Counted from the stretch's first letter, positions 18,600 through 28,135 are shown. The stretch is 64,000 nt of DNA from Erwinia persicina NBRC 102418 (GCF_001571305.1 NZ_BCTN01000008.1:124001-188000); one strand, 5' to 3'. Notes: a model not told the origin generated them from the sequence alone. Program-made: numbers and translations.

Positions 18600-19921
18600 G
18601 CCTGTCTGAACTGCCACAACGGCAGGACGTTATCCCGGAAAGGGATGCGACTTCCTCCGCTAAAACCGGCCGGCTGGCGGCGGCCAGTTCCATCGGCACC
18701 GCTCTTGAGTGGTACGACTTTACCATTTACAACATCATGGCGGCGCTGGTCTTTAACCATGTCTTTTTCCCCTCCTTTAATCCGCTGGTGGGGACCATCC
18801 TTGCTTTTTCGACCTATGCGGTCGGTTATATTTCGCGCCCGTTGGGTGGAATGCTGTTCGGGCATCTGGGGGACGTGCTTGGCCGGCGCTTCGTGCTGGT
18901 GACCACGCTGATGATTATGGGCGGAACCTCTGCCCTGATGGGCCTGCTGCCGGGTTATGCGCAGTGGGGGATCCTCAGTCCGATCTTGCTGGTGACGCTG
19001 CGTTTCTTCCAGGGAATTGCGCTGGGGGGAGAGTGGGCAGGGGCCGTACTGCTGTCAATGGAGCACGGCCGCCAGGATCGGCGTGGTCTGAACGGCTCCT
19101 TTGCCCAGATGGGCCCTTCCTGCGGCACGCTGTGCGGTACGGCGATCATTGCACTGATCAGCCTGTCGGTCAGCCCGGAGCAGTTTCAGCAGTGGGGCTG
19201 GCGCATCCCGTTCCTGCTCAGCCTGGCGCTGATGCTGTTCGGTCTGTGGCTGCGCCGTGGCGTGGATGAAACCCCTGTTTTCCGGGCGCTGGCAGAGAAA
19301 AAACAGACCAGCCACAGGCCCCTGAAAGAGGTGATGCTGACGCAGCGTAAAGCGCTGCTGATCGCCGGTGGGTCACGCATTGGTTCCGACGTGCTGTACG
19401 CGCTGGTCGTGGTCTTTACACTGACCTACGTCACCACCGTGCTGCAACTGCCACGCCCGCTGGCCCTGGGGGCGACGATGCTGGGTGCAGCGGCTAATGC
19501 GCTGGCGGTACCGCTGTGCGGACTGCTGTCCGATCGTTTTGGCCGACGGCCGGTCTATCTGGCAGGTACGCTGCTGGGGATGATTTGGGCCTTTGTGTTC
19601 TTTGCCCTGCTGGACAGCGCGCAGCCGTGGGCGATCTGCCTGGCGGTGGTGGTGGGCTTACTGATCCATGCGCTGATGTACGGCCCGCAGGCGGCGTTTG
19701 TCACCGAGCAGTTTCCCGGTCGGGTTCGCTATGCAGGGTCGTCCATGGCCTATACGCTGGCAGGTATTCTGGGGGGCGGCTTTGCTCCGCTGATTATCAC
19801 GACGGTGTTTAGCAAGACGGGGGGAACGCTGTGGGTGTCAGTCTATATTGTGCTGGCGCTGTTGATCACGGCCATTGCGGTCTTCTGTTCCCGCGAGACG
19901 GCGAAAAAACCGCTGGCGTAA
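18596..19921 (+). CDS. MFS transporter, metabolite:H+ symporter (MHS) family
   Basis: A 441-residue inner-membrane protein with about 12 helices. GTALEWYDFTIYN in helix 1, YISRPLGGMLFGHLGDVLGRR in the 2-3 loop and FFQGIALGGEWAGAVL in helix 5 are the MHS signatures found in ShiA, ProP and citrate or shikimate carriers. It is likely to import an organic acid or zwitterion with protons. It is the last gene of the GntR-linked operon and its ATG overlaps the previous stop, so it probably supplies the substrate for the amidase pathway. Confidence 0.88.
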   Translation: MSLSELPQRQDVIPERDATSSAKTGRLAAASSIGTALEWYDFTIYNIMAALVFNHVFFPSFNPLVGTILAFSTYAVGYISRPLGGMLFGHLGDVLGRRFVLVTTLMIMGGTSALMGLLPGYAQWGILSPILLVTLRFFQGIALGGEWAGAVLLSMEHGRQDRRGLNGSFAQMGPSCGTLCGTAIIALISLSVSPEQFQQWGWRIPFLLSLALMLFGLWLRRGVDETPVFRALAEKKQTSHRPLKEVMLTQRKALLIAGGSRIGSDVLYALVVVFTLTYVTTVLQLPRPLALGATMLGAAANALAVPLCGLLSDRFGRRPVYLAGTLLGMIWAFVFFALLDSAQPWAICLAVVVGLLIHALMYGPQAAFVTEQFPGRVRYAGSSMAYTLAGILGGGFAPLIITTVFSKTGGTLWVSVYIVLALLITAIAVFCSRETAKKPLA

Positions 19922-19937
19922 ACGGAGGGGATAAACG

Positions 19938-19956
19938 GGGCGGAGGCGATCCGCCC
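19938..19956. terminator. Hairpin between convergent MHS transporter gene and purN
   Basis: GGGCGG (19938-19943) pairs with CCGCCC (19951-19956) around AGGCGAT. A weak T-rich stretch follows on the plus strand. It lies in the 43-bp convergent gap and may end one or both transcripts. Confidence 0.35.
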
Positions 19957-19964
19957 GTCATTCT

Positions 19965-20603
19965 TCAGTCCAGGGCATGTCCGGCAGGGGGCAGCGGCTG
20001 GTCATCAAGCCAGGCCACATCGTCGCGCATCGCCAGACGGCCATCCATAAACCAGCCGACCACCAGCGGATAAATGGCATGTTCCTGATGCTGTACGCGG
20101 GCGGTGACATCGTCTTCACTGTCATCGCTGAATACCGGCACTTTCGCCTGCAGGATCACCGGGCCACCGTCCAGCTCTTCGGTAACAAAATGCACCGAGG
20201 TGCCGTGCTCATCGTCACCGTTCTCAATCGCCTGGCGGTGCGTATGCAGCCCCGGGTATTTGGGTAACAGCGAAGGATGGATATTGAGCATGCGTCCGGC
20301 GTAGTGCAGCACAAACGTCGGGCTGAGAATGCGCATATACCCGGCCAGCACTACCAGATCGGGAGCATACGCGTCGATCTCCAGCATCAGCTGGCGGTCA
20401 AACGCCTCACGGTCGGCAAACTGCGCGGCAGACAGGGCATGGGCGGGAATACCGGCATCGCGTGCGCGCACCAGACCAAAGGCTTCTGCCTTATTGCTGA
20501 ACACGGCAGCGATGCTGCCGTTAATCCGCCCCTGCTGGCAGGCATCCAGGATTGCCTGTAAATTGCTTCCATTGCCGGAAACCAGCACGACTATGCGCTT
20601 CAT
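19965..20603 (-). CDS. purN: Phosphoribosylglycinamide formyltransferase PurN
   Basis: A 212-residue cytosolic enzyme of purine synthesis that adds a formyl group from 10-formyl-tetrahydrofolate to [23 protein letters not shown] is the N-terminal phosphate-binding strand-loop. [20 protein letters not shown] contains the catalytic Asn and His, and [20 protein letters not shown] includes the catalytic Asp region. The length equals E. coli PurN (212). Its ATG overlaps the purM stop by 4 bp, so the two are translationally coupled in the purMN operon under the PurR box at 21708-21723. Confidence 0.98.
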   Translation of the reverse strand: MKRIVVLVSGNGSNLQAILDACQQGRINGSIAAVFSNKAEAFGLVRARDAGIPAHALSAAQFADREAFDRQLMLEIDAYAPDLVVLAGYMRILSPTFVLHYAGRMLNIHPSLLPKYPGLHTHRQAIENGDDEHGTSVHFVTEELDGGPVILQAKVPVFSDDSEDDVTARVQHQEHAIYPLVVGWFMDGRLAMRDDVAWLDDQPLPPAGHALD

Positions 20604-21640
20604 GCGTTAATAACCACACGCTCGTCAGAGTCAGAGGCTTTGATGACGCCGATTTTCCACGCTTTCTCGCCGGCATCTGTCATCAGTTGTACGGCCCTGT
20701 CGGCATCCGCCGGACTGAGCGCGATCACCATGCCGACGCCGCAGTTAAAGGTGCGGTACATTTCAAAGCGGCTGACGTTGCCCGCCTGCTGCATCCAGCC
20801 GAATACGGCCGGCCATTCCCAGCTTGATTCGGACAGCACGGCCTGAGTGTTATCCGGCAGGACGCGCGGAATATTTTCCCAGAAGCCACCGCCGGTCAGA
20901 TGGGCAATCGCATGCACATCAACCTGTTCGATCAGGCTGAGAATGTTTTTCACATAGATGCGAGTCGGGGCCAGAAGGTGGTCGGCAAGCGATTTGCCTT
21001 CCAGCTGGGTGGTGTCCGGGTCAGTGTGACTGACTTCCAGAATTTTGCGCACCAGCGAGTAGCCGTTAGAGTGCGGGCCGCTTGAGCCCAGGGCGATCAG
21101 AACGTCACCATCGGCCACTTTGCTGCCGTCGATAATGTCGGCTTTCTCAACCACGCCGACGCAGAAGCCTGCCACGTCGTAATCGTCACCGTGGTACATA
21201 CCTGGCATCTCAGCGGTTTCACCGCCCACCAGCGCACAGCCCGACTGCGAACAGCCTTCGGCGATGCCGGTGATCACACTGGCCGCTGTTTCAACGTCCA
21301 GCTTGCCGGTAGCATAATAATCAAGGAAAAACAGCGGTTCTGCACCCTGTACCACCAGATCGTTGACGCACATGGCGACCAGATCGATACCGATAGTATC
21401 ATGGCGTTTCAGGTCCATCGCCAGACGCAGCTTGGTGCCGACGCCGTCAGTGCCGGAAACCAGAATCGGCTCACGGTATTTTTGCGGCAGTGCGCAAAGG
21501 GCACCGAAACCGCCCAGTCCACCCATGACTTCAGGGCGGCGGGTCTTTTTCACTACGCCTTTGATACGGTCGACTAAAGCATTACCAGCATCAATATCTA
21601 CGCCGGCGTCTTTATAGCTGAGAGAGGTTTTGTCGGTCAC
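20600..21640 (-). CDS. purM: Phosphoribosylformylglycinamidine cyclo-ligase PurM (AIR synthetase)
   Basis: 346 residues (E. coli 345). It uses ATP to close the imidazole ring of FGAM, giving AIR. Visible landmarks are [22 protein letters not shown], the ATP-binding [24 protein letters not shown] and the glycine-rich [13 protein letters not shown]. It is the first gene of purMN, divergent from upp. A PurR operator overlaps the -35 region of its promoter. Confidence 0.98.
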   Translation of the reverse strand: MTDKTSLSYKDAGVDIDAGNALVDRIKGVVKKTRRPEVMGGLGGFGALCALPQKYREPILVSGTDGVGTKLRLAMDLKRHDTIGIDLVAMCVNDLVVQGAEPLFFLDYYATGKLDVETAASVITGIAEGCSQSGCALVGGETAEMPGMYHGDDYDVAGFCVGVVEKADIIDGSKVADGDVLIALGSSGPHSNGYSLVRKILEVSHTDPDTTQLEGKSLADHLLAPTRIYVKNILSLIEQVDVHAIAHLTGGGFWENIPRVLPDNTQAVLSESSWEWPAVFGWMQQAGNVSRFEMYRTFNCGVGMVIALSPADADRAVQLMTDAGEKAWKIGVIKASDSDERVVINA

Positions 21641-21694
21641 TGCGGAATCCCCACGCGTTTTGCGGTTGGTGTTGTGGCTGTTTTAAGCGCGGCA

Positions 21695-21723
21695 ATTCTA
21701 ACAGCGCAGGCAAACGTTTGCGA
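21695..21723 (-). promoter_or_regulatory. purMN promoter with PurR operator (21708-21723)
   Basis: AGGCAAACGTTTGCGA at 21708-21723 is a near-perfect PurR box (consensus ACGCAAACGTTTGCGT). On the minus strand a -10 TAGAAT lies at 21700-21695 and the -35 position falls inside the PurR box, as expected for hypoxanthine/guanine-dependent repression of purMN. In E. coli the same box stands at the same place. Confidence 0.88.
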
Positions 21724-21836
21724 GTGCCATCTTAAGCGCTATTGCGGATAGTCAGATTTTAGCTAATTCTTAGGGGGCTTGCAGGAGAGATGAAAAGTAT
21801 TGCACGAAGTCATATGGCGCAGCGGTTAAATGGCGC

Positions 21837-21858
21837 TATAATCTCGCGATTTTTTTTT
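21837..21858 (+). promoter_or_regulatory. upp -10 and T-tract start region (UTP-sensing reiterative transcription)
   Basis: TATAAT at 21837-21842 is followed 5-6 bp later by GA and nine T residues (21850-21858). In E. coli the upp transcript starts GA followed by eight T, and slippage on this tract when UTP is high causes non-productive reiterative transcription. The same arrangement here implies the same control. No clear -35 hexamer is visible. Confidence 0.75.
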
Positions 21859-21885
21859 GCAGCTTAACACTCCGGGAGTACAACA

Positions 21886-22512
21886 ATGAAGATCGTGGAA
21901 GTCAAACACCCGCTGGTCAAACATAAACTGGGTCTGATGCGGGAACATGACGTAAGCACCAAACGTTTCCGTGAACTTGCGTCAGAAGTGGGAAGTCTGC
22001 TGACTTATGAAGCCACTGCCGATTTAGAAACCGAAACCGTCACCATCGAAGGCTGGAACGGCCCGGTTGAGATTGAGCAGATTAAAGGTAAAAAAATTAC
22101 CGTTGTGCCCATCCTGCGTGCAGGTCTGGGTATGATGGAAGGCGTACTGGAACATGTGCCCAGCGCGCGTATCAGCGTGGTCGGCGTATATCGCGACGAA
22201 GAGACGCTGGAGCCGGTTCCGTATTTCCAGAAGCTGGTTTCCAATATTGAAGAGCGCATGGCACTGGTTGTTGACCCGATGCTGGCCACTGGTGGATCCA
22301 TGATCGCCACCATCGACCTGCTGAAGAAAGCCGGCTGCAGCAGTATCAAGGTACTGGTATTGGTGGCGGCGCCGGAAGGGCTGGCTGCGCTGGAAAAAGC
22401 TCACCCGGACATTGAAGTTTATACTGCCTCCGTCGATCAGGGCCTGAACGAGAAGGGGTATATTATCCCTGGCCTCGGTGATGCCGGCGACAAGATCTTC
22501 GGGACGAAATAA
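21886..22512 (+). CDS. upp: Uracil phosphoribosyltransferase
   Basis: 208 residues, identical in length to E. coli Upp. It converts uracil and PRPP to UMP in the cytoplasm. The PRPP-binding loop [17 protein letters not shown] (about residues 127-143) is intact, [13 protein letters not shown] is the other conserved phosphate/pyrophosphate site, and the uracil-binding end [18 protein letters not shown] is complete. GGGAG precedes the ATG. It is followed by the uracil permease uraA, with an internal terminator between them. Confidence 0.98.
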   Translation: MKIVEVKHPLVKHKLGLMREHDVSTKRFRELASEVGSLLTYEATADLETETVTIEGWNGPVEIEQIKGKKITVVPILRAGLGMMEGVLEHVPSARISVVGVYRDEETLEPVPYFQKLVSNIEERMALVVDPMLATGGSMIATIDLLKKAGCSSIKVLVLVAAPEGLAALEKAHPDIEVYTASVDQGLNEKGYIIPGLGDAGDKIFGTK

Positions 22513-22623
22513 ACGATGTGCCAGGCGATTGTCCCTGTCCATGCGGTCTGCGACGATAACGCCTGGTCTGCCCGATCCTTACCGCGGCAGAAATTGTGCA
22601 GTAATCGATTATTTTTATTAACA

Positions 22624-22648
22624 AACCGACCATAGAGTCGGTTTTTTT
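22624..22648 (+). terminator. Rho-independent terminator between upp and uraA
   Basis: AACCGAC (22624-22630) pairs with GTCGGTT (22637-22643) around a 6-nt loop, and a T run follows to 22648. As it lies only 32 bp before uraA, it probably lowers uraA expression relative to upp rather than separating them fully. Confidence 0.8.
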
Positions 22649-22679
22649 ACAGCTCAGGAAAGGCAAGGGGTATGAAATC

Positions 22680-23969
22680 ATGACGCGTCGCGCAATTGGC
22701 GTACACGAGCGGCCACCGCTGCTACAGACTATTCCACTCAGCTTCCAGCATCTGTTCGCTATGTTTGGCGCGACGGTACTGGTACCCATTCTCTTCCATA
22801 TCAATCCGGCCACGGTGCTGCTGTTCAACGGTATCGGTACGCTGCTGTACCTGTTTATCTGCAAAGGCAAAATTCCGGCTTATCTTGGCTCCAGCTTTGC
22901 CTTTATTTCCCCGGTGTTACTGCTGTTGCCGCTGGGTTATGAAGTGGCGCTGGGCGGTTTTATTATGTGCGGTGTGCTGTTCTGCCTGGTGGCGCTGATC
23001 GTCAAGAAAGCCGGCACCGGATGGCTGGATGTGATGTTCCCACCGGCCGCGATGGGCGCGATTGTGGCCGTGATCGGCCTCGAGCTGGCGGGCGTCGCGG
23101 CCAATATGTCGGGTCTGCTCCCTGCCGATGGCAGTGCGGCTGACAGTAAAACCATTATTATTTCGATGGTCACGCTGGGGGTGACGGTCTTTGGTTCGGT
23201 GCTGTTCCGGGGTTTTCTGGCCATCATCCCGATTCTGGTGGGGGTGCTGGTGGGCTATGCGCTCTCCTTCGGCATGGGCATCGTTGACTGGACGCCAGTG
23301 CGTGAGGCGCACTGGTTCGCCCTGCCGACCTTCTACACTCCGCGTTTTGAATGGTATGCCATCTTTACCGTCCTGCCTGCGGCGCTGGTGGTGATTGCCG
23401 AGCATATCGGCCATCTGGTGGTGACGGCCAATATCGTGAAGAAAGATTTGCTGAAAGATCCGGGCCTGCACCGCTCCATGTTTGCCAACGGCATTTCGAC
23501 CATCTTCTCCGGCTTCTTTGGCTCCACGCCGAACACCACCTATGGCGAAAACATTGGCGTGATGGCAATCACCCGGGTGTACAGTACCTGGGTGATCGGC
23601 GGCGCGGCGATTCTGGCGATCCTGCTCTCCTGCGTCGGCAAGCTGGCCGCGGCTATTCAGGCCGTGCCGGTGCCGGTGATGGGTGGGGTGTCGCTGCTGC
23701 TGTACGGGGTGATAGCCGCATCAGGCATCCGCGTGCTGATCGAATCCAAGGTCGATTATAACAAAGCGCAAAATCTGATCCTGACCTCAGTGATCCTGAT
23801 CATTGGGGTCAGCGGGGCGAAGGTGCACATTGGTGCCGCTGAACTGAAAGGCATGGCCCTGGCCACCGTCGTTGGGGTCGGACTGAGTCTGATCTTTAAA
23901 GCGATTTCCCTGCTGCGCAGCGAAGAAGAGGTGATCGAGCTGCCGGACGACGGTAACGGCGCGAAGTAA
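22680..23969 (+). CDS. uraA: Uracil permease UraA
   Basis: A 429-residue nucleobase:proton symporter of the NCS2 family (E. coli UraA has 429). It has about 14 membrane segments. The conserved FGATVLVPILFHINPATVL is near the start, AEHIGHLVVTANIVKKD contains the uracil-binding glutamate (about residue 241), and GFFGSTPNTTYGENIGVMAITRVYS carries the second substrate glutamate (about 290). It works with Upp in uracil salvage and follows it on the same strand. Confidence 0.97.
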   Translation: MTRRAIGVHERPPLLQTIPLSFQHLFAMFGATVLVPILFHINPATVLLFNGIGTLLYLFICKGKIPAYLGSSFAFISPVLLLLPLGYEVALGGFIMCGVLFCLVALIVKKAGTGWLDVMFPPAAMGAIVAVIGLELAGVAANMSGLLPADGSAADSKTIIISMVTLGVTVFGSVLFRGFLAIIPILVGVLVGYALSFGMGIVDWTPVREAHWFALPTFYTPRFEWYAIFTVLPAALVVIAEHIGHLVVTANIVKKDLLKDPGLHRSMFANGISTIFSGFFGSTPNTTYGENIGVMAITRVYSTWVIGGAAILAILLSCVGKLAAAIQAVPVPVMGGVSLLLYGVIAASGIRVLIESKVDYNKAQNLILTSVILIIGVSGAKVHIGAAELKGMALATVVGVGLSLIFKAISLLRSEEEVIELPDDGNGAK

Positions 23970-24097
23970 GCCGGATCGGGGCAGCCAGCGCGGCTGTCCC
24001 GCTAACCTGCCGCTCAGGCAGCCTTAGCGTTTCATGATCCCGGGCGAGTTGTGTTAGAATTTTACCGTTTTCTGCCTGCTCAAAACCTGAGGTGAAT

Positions 24098-24799
24098 CTG
24101 AACACGCCGGCACAGCTCTCACTGCCACTTTACCTGCCCGACGACGAAACCTTTGCCAGCTTCTGGCCGGGGGAAAATCCGTCGCTGCTGGCTGCCCTTC
24201 AGGGCGCGCTGCATCAGCAACACGGTAGCTACTTTTACTTCTGGTCTCGCGAAGGAGGAGGACGCAGCCATCTGCTGCACGCCGCCTGCGCTGAACTGTC
24301 GGCCAAAGGTGAAGCCGTGGGCTATGTCCCGCTGGATAAACGCACCTGGTTTGTCCCTGAAGTGCTCGACGGCATGGAGCAGCTCGCGCTGATCTGCATC
24401 GATAATATCGAGTGTATTGCCGGGGATGAACCGTGGGAAATGGCGATTTTCGATCTCTATAACCGTATCCTGGAGACCGGGAAAACGCGGCTGCTGATCA
24501 CCGGGGATCGTCCCCCTCGCCAGCTGAATCTGAAGCTGGCCGATCTGGCATCGCGTCTGGACTGGGGGCAGATCTATAAGCTGCAGCCGCTGTCGGATGA
24601 GGACAAACTGCAGGCGTTACAGCTGCGGGCGAAGCTGCGTGGTTTTGAGCTTCCCGAAGATGTGGGCCGCTTCCTGCTGAAACGGCTCGATCGCGAAATG
24701 CGCACGCTGTTTGTGACGCTGGATCAGCTCGACCAGGCCTCTATCAGCGCCCAGCGTAAGCTGACCATTCCTTTTGTCAAAGAGACGCTGACCCTGTAG
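24098..24799 (+). CDS. hda: DnaA regulatory inactivator Hda (probable CTG start)
   Basis: A 233-residue AAA+ protein that, with the DNA-loaded beta clamp, stimulates hydrolysis of DnaA-bound ATP to stop re-initiation. QLSLPL near the N-terminus is the clamp-binding motif, [11 protein letters not shown] follows the nucleotide-binding loop, [14 protein letters not shown] is the Walker B region and LASRLDWG is the arginine-finger/box VII region. No ATG is available. GAGGTGA at 24089-24095 places the CTG at 24098 at normal distance and yields LNTPAQL, matching the E. coli protein, which also starts at CTG. The GTG at 24092 lies inside the ribosome site. Confidence 0.93.
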   Translation: MNTPAQLSLPLYLPDDETFASFWPGENPSLLAALQGALHQQHGSYFYFWSREGGGRSHLLHAACAELSAKGEAVGYVPLDKRTWFVPEVLDGMEQLALICIDNIECIAGDEPWEMAIFDLYNRILETGKTRLLITGDRPPRQLNLKLADLASRLDWGQIYKLQPLSDEDKLQALQLRAKLRGFELPEDVGRFLLKRLDREMRTLFVTLDQLDQASISAQRKLTIPFVKETLTL

Positions 24800-24820
24800 T
24801 TGCGGCTTTTGCCCTGACGC

Positions 24821-25174
24821 TCACAGGATAGCCAGCACCTGCTCCGGCGGCCGGCCAATGCGCGCCTTATCGCCTGCGACCACGATCGGACGTTCAATCA
24901 GCGTCGGCTCCGCCGCCAGCGCGGCCAGCAGCTGCGCCTCCGTCAGCGCCGGGTCGTCCAGACCTGCCGCTTTATACTGCACTTCTTTCGTCCGCATCAG
25001 CTGGCGTGCGCTGGTGAATCCCAGCTGCTGCACCAGCCTGCTGAGTGTCGCTACTGCCGGCGGTGTCACCAGATAGAGGATGACCTGCGGTTCCACGCCG
25101 TGTTCTTTCAGCAGCGCGAGGGTTTCACGGCTCTTCGAGCAGCGTGGGTTGTGGTAAATCTGAACCTCAGACAT
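24821..25174 (-). CDS. yfgD: Arsenate reductase-like protein YfgD (ArsC family)
   Basis: A 117-residue thioredoxin-fold protein. IYHNPRCSKSRETLALL carries the ArsC active-site cysteine at residue 12, and IERPIVVAGDKARIGRPPE contains the conserved arginine region. Glutaredoxin-linked ArsC enzymes reduce arsenate to arsenite. Chromosomal YfgD is the housekeeping relative and its real substrate is not proven. It is convergent with hda and 18 bp downstream of bepA on the same strand, as in E. coli. Confidence 0.88.
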   Translation of the reverse strand: MSEVQIYHNPRCSKSRETLALLKEHGVEPQVILYLVTPPAVATLSRLVQQLGFTSARQLMRTKEVQYKAAGLDDPALTEAQLLAALAAEPTLIERPIVVAGDKARIGRPPEQVLAIL

Positions 25175-25192
25175 GGTTTTCCCTTTCTGTCA

Positions 25193-26656
25193 TTACGATT
25201 TCTGATACTGGCGGAAACGTTCCTGCAGCCGGCGAAGCTGGTCAATGCGGGCGTCATAGCGTGCCTGTTTCAGGCTGCCCAGTGGGACCGCCGCGCTGGC
25301 GCTGCTCAGGCTGCGGATCGCCTGATCAAGCTGACCGCTTAACGCCAAATCCTCCGCCCGAGCTGCCTGCTCTTCATCCGTCAGCCCCTGATCGGCAGAG
25401 GCCTGAGCCAGCAGGCCCCAGCCGTTCGGATCGTCTTTATTCGCCCAGGTGTAGCGGTACAGGACTTTGCTGGCACTGGCGGGCTGTTTAGCCTCGACGT
25501 AGGCATTCGCCAGGTTGAGCTGCAATACCGGATTGCTGTTCACGCCTTTGGCGGAGAGCAGACGATTGATTGCCTGCTGCGGCTGCTTCAGCCCGATATC
25601 AATATCCGTCATGATATCCAGATACCAGATGTTGTCCGGCTGTTTCGCCAGCAGCGGCGCAATGATGTTTCTGGCCTGCTGGTATTTACTCTCCCCCAGC
25701 AGCAGCACCGCTTTACCATACAGCGCCGCCGCCTGCTCGCGGCTGTTGCCATTGGTCAGGCTGGTCAGCAGGTCGCTGGTGAGCTGGTTTTGCCCGGTTG
25801 AGAACATGCCGAGCGCCCTGACTTTTGCCATGTAGAAATCCTGCGATGACTGCACCACAACCTGTTTCATCTGATTGGCGCGGTTACGGGCATCTGACAG
25901 CCGGCTGTCAGGGAGCGGGTGCGTCAGCAGCATTTCGGGCGGCTTAGAGGCAAAGCGGGAGGCGTCGGCCAGTTTTTGCAGAAAGTCCGGCATCGCCTCC
26001 GGGTCAAACCCGGCACGCTGTAATACCTGGATGCCGATACGGTCGGCTTCCTGTTCGTTCTGCTGGGTGAAACTGATAATGCCCTGCTGGGCCCCCGCCA
26101 GAGTGCCGCTGAGGGCCGCCATACCGGCCTGCGGGCTGGCCATTGCCAGCAGAATTGACCCCAGGGCACCCACCCAGGTCAGCGGGGCATTACGCTGTTG
26201 CTCTTCCATGGCGCGCGCCAGGTGGCGCTGGGTGACGTGAGATATTTCGTGCGCCATAACCGAAGCCAGCTGGCTCTCGTTATCGCTGTAGCGGAACAGC
26301 GCGGAGTGAAGCACCACGTTGCCGCCAAAAAAAGCAAAGGCGTTAATCTCATCGTTGCGGATCAGATAAAAATGAAAGGGTGTTTTGACCGACCAGGCAT
26401 GGTTCACCAGTCGCTGGCCTAACTGATTAATGTACTGGTTCAGCAGGGGATCGTTAATAATGGGCGCGCTGGCGCGTAGCTGGCGTACATAAAAATCGCC
26501 CATCGCCAGTTCCTGATTAATTGACAGGGTACCGCCTGCCGTCGTACCAATATCCGGCAGATTATCGCTGATATCAGCGTGGGCCGGAAGCTGACTGCCC
26601 GCCAGCAGTGTCACCATTAACGTTGCCAGCAGGTTTTTCTTTAATCGGATGAACAT
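25193..26656 (-). CDS. bepA: Periplasmic metalloprotease and chaperone BepA (YfgC)
   Basis: 487 residues, the E. coli length. A signal peptide (basic LKKNLL, hydrophobic core, cleavage after AHA) sends it to the periplasm. [16 protein letters not shown] contains the HExxH zinc site of M48 proteases, and a second zinc ligand lies in the [10 protein letters not shown] segment. The C-terminal 200 residues form TPR repeats. It helps mature LptD and degrades stalled outer-membrane proteins at the BAM complex. The ATG at 26656 has AGGG 7 nt upstream and matches E. coli; a TTG six bases upstream is less likely. Confidence 0.95.
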   Translation of the reverse strand: MFIRLKKNLLATLMVTLLAGSQLPAHADISDNLPDIGTTAGGTLSINQELAMGDFYVRQLRASAPIINDPLLNQYINQLGQRLVNHAWSVKTPFHFYLIRNDEINAFAFFGGNVVLHSALFRYSDNESQLASVMAHEISHVTQRHLARAMEEQQRNAPLTWVGALGSILLAMASPQAGMAALSGTLAGAQQGIISFTQQNEQEADRIGIQVLQRAGFDPEAMPDFLQKLADASRFASKPPEMLLTHPLPDSRLSDARNRANQMKQVVVQSSQDFYMAKVRALGMFSTGQNQLTSDLLTSLTNGNSREQAAALYGKAVLLLGESKYQQARNIIAPLLAKQPDNIWYLDIMTDIDIGLKQPQQAINRLLSAKGVNSNPVLQLNLANAYVEAKQPASASKVLYRYTWANKDDPNGWGLLAQASADQGLTDEEQAARAEDLALSGQLDQAIRSLSSASAAVPLGSLKQARYDARIDQLRRLQERFRQYQKS

Positions 26657-27328
26657 ACGCAAACCCTAACAAGGAGGTTCAATTTCTGACCGGCAACGTG
26701 CCGAAATGTTCTCTTTGCGCGTAAAACGACGCACTCATTCCCCATCTTAACCACAGCCCGGGGCGAATGAAATGGCTTAATCACGCCCGGGGGATCCCCT
26801 GCCGCATAACAGACGAAATCTTGCCTTAAAAAACTGAACAGCATCTGCATCGTCTTTCAGGACGTTATCCCTGTTTTCAGAACCTGATAGCGGCCTTTCC
26901 TGCCAGCATGAGGTTTCGTCTTAGATGATTTCATTCAAATTGACTGATAAAAATATGAAAAATGATAGGGTTTACTCTGAAAAAAACCTGATGCAGCGTC
27001 CGGCGCGGCGCGCGAAACATAAGTAAATTTTCAGCCGACAGGTTCCTGACGCCCGGCGGGCAGGCCCAGCCAATATGCTAACCGCAGGGGGCAATGTTGC
27101 CTGAGCCGTTTGAGTCCGACTGAGGCGGTACCGGCTACCGCAGTTAACCGTGGTAGTGAGCCGGCAGCGGCAGAACGGTCCATGCATTACGGTTTCCGCA
27201 CAGTATGCACTACTGATGGTTTCAGCAGGCAACCACTGCGCGCCAGAGGTAAGAATGGCCGGTAAGAGGGGCGTCAGGGCTGTGTTATATCTCAGAGATG
27301 ACGATGTGCTCTTACAAGAGGTGTTGCT
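26657..27328. other. 672-bp intergenic region bepA/dsrE-like gene
   Basis: No convincing gene on either strand; open frames here lack ribosome sites and look random. A rightward promoter candidate sits at 26940-26968, about 360 bp before the next start codon, so either a long leader or an unannotated small RNA may be made from 26975-27328. GC content is uneven: AT-rich around 26920-26990 and GC-rich after 27000. Confidence 0.5.
26940..26968 (+). promoter_or_regulatory. Candidate sigma70 promoter upstream of the DsrE-like gene
   Basis: TTGACT (26940-26945) and TGATAG (26963-26968) are 17 bp apart in an AT-rich patch. It would give a leader of about 350 nt for the gene at 27329, or drive a separate small transcript. 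Confidence 0.35.
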
Positions 27329-27931
27329 ATGCGTTCTGTGATTTCCTGTGTGCTGATTGCGGTGGTTGCCGGTTTTGTGGGTGCCAGCTTTTCTAAAGCC
27401 CCTGAACTGATCGATAAACTCGCCAACCGCGTGGAACCGGTCAGCGATCCGGCGGGCTTCTGGTCCACGCCTGCCATTCAGGGCTATGGCAAAATACACT
27501 ACGAGCCTGAGGTCGCTTACCGGCCGAATCTGAACGACAGCAATAAGATCGTCTTTCAGATCACCAAAGCGGAAAACAGCCCTGACGATCCCAATCTCGG
27601 GCTGGAGCGGGTAGCCCGCGTGGTCAACCTGTACGTTGCCTCCGGGGTGCCGGCAGAGAAACTGAAGTTTGTGGTTTCAGTCACCGGTGACGGTACGCCC
27701 GCCATGCTGAACAACGCGCAGTACCACCGGCTGTTCGGCAGGGATAATCCCAACCTGCCGCTGATTGCCGCGCTGCGGGAAAAAGGGGTCGATGTGTCCG
27801 TCTGCGATCAGTCTGTCGCCTTCCACCACTATAAGAGTGAGTGGATTGATAAATCAGTGACTCACGCATTATCCAGCCCGACGACGGTTTCCACGCTTGA
27901 AAACCAGGGCTATGCCTTCCTGGCGATGTAA
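27329..27931 (+). CDS. Exported DsrE/DsrF-like family protein
   Basis: A 200-residue protein whose first 20 residues (MRSVISCVLIAVVAGFVGAS) form a signal sequence or membrane anchor. The rest resembles the DsrE/F sulfur-relay fold: VVNLYVASGVPAEKLKFVVSVTG, the TPAMLNNAQYHRLFG helix, and VDVSVCDQSVA with a conserved cysteine at 159, the position of the sulfur-carrying cysteine in relatives. Periplasmic members of this family are common but poorly studied. AGAGGTG precedes the ATG. It is not in the E. coli order at this place and stands before a diguanylate cyclase. Confidence 0.75.
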   Translation: MRSVISCVLIAVVAGFVGASFSKAPELIDKLANRVEPVSDPAGFWSTPAIQGYGKIHYEPEVAYRPNLNDSNKIVFQITKAENSPDDPNLGLERVARVVNLYVASGVPAEKLKFVVSVTGDGTPAMLNNAQYHRLFGRDNPNLPLIAALREKGVDVSVCDQSVAFHHYKSEWIDKSVTHALSSPTTVSTLENQGYAFLAM

Positions 27932-27940
27932 TGCTTCTCA

Positions 27941-27957
27941 GCGGGCCGCCGGCCCGC
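27941..27957. terminator. GC-rich hairpin after the DsrE-like gene
   Basis: GCGGGCC (27941-27947) pairs with GGCCCGC (27951-27957) with a 3-nt loop, 10 bp after the stop codon. Only a short CTT follows instead of a T run, so terminator function is uncertain. Confidence 0.4.
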
Positions 27958-28135
27958 CTTCCGGCGAACACGTTCCTGCCTTAAGTGAAATAATTATTGG
28001 CTCTGAGGGCTTCAGAATATTCCCAAATCGGCTGAGAGGTGTACAATTGGCCCGTGCTTAACCAGGGCATAAATCGCACTTAATCTCTCTTCGCTCTTTG
28101 GGCATAACGCGCATAAAAAATATAAGGCGCTGATA

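Noticed and set aside
26972-27499. 175-codon minus-strand ORF in the bepA/DsrE gap
   Set aside because: No ribosome site, no recognisable motif, and it overlaps the start of the DsrE-like gene.
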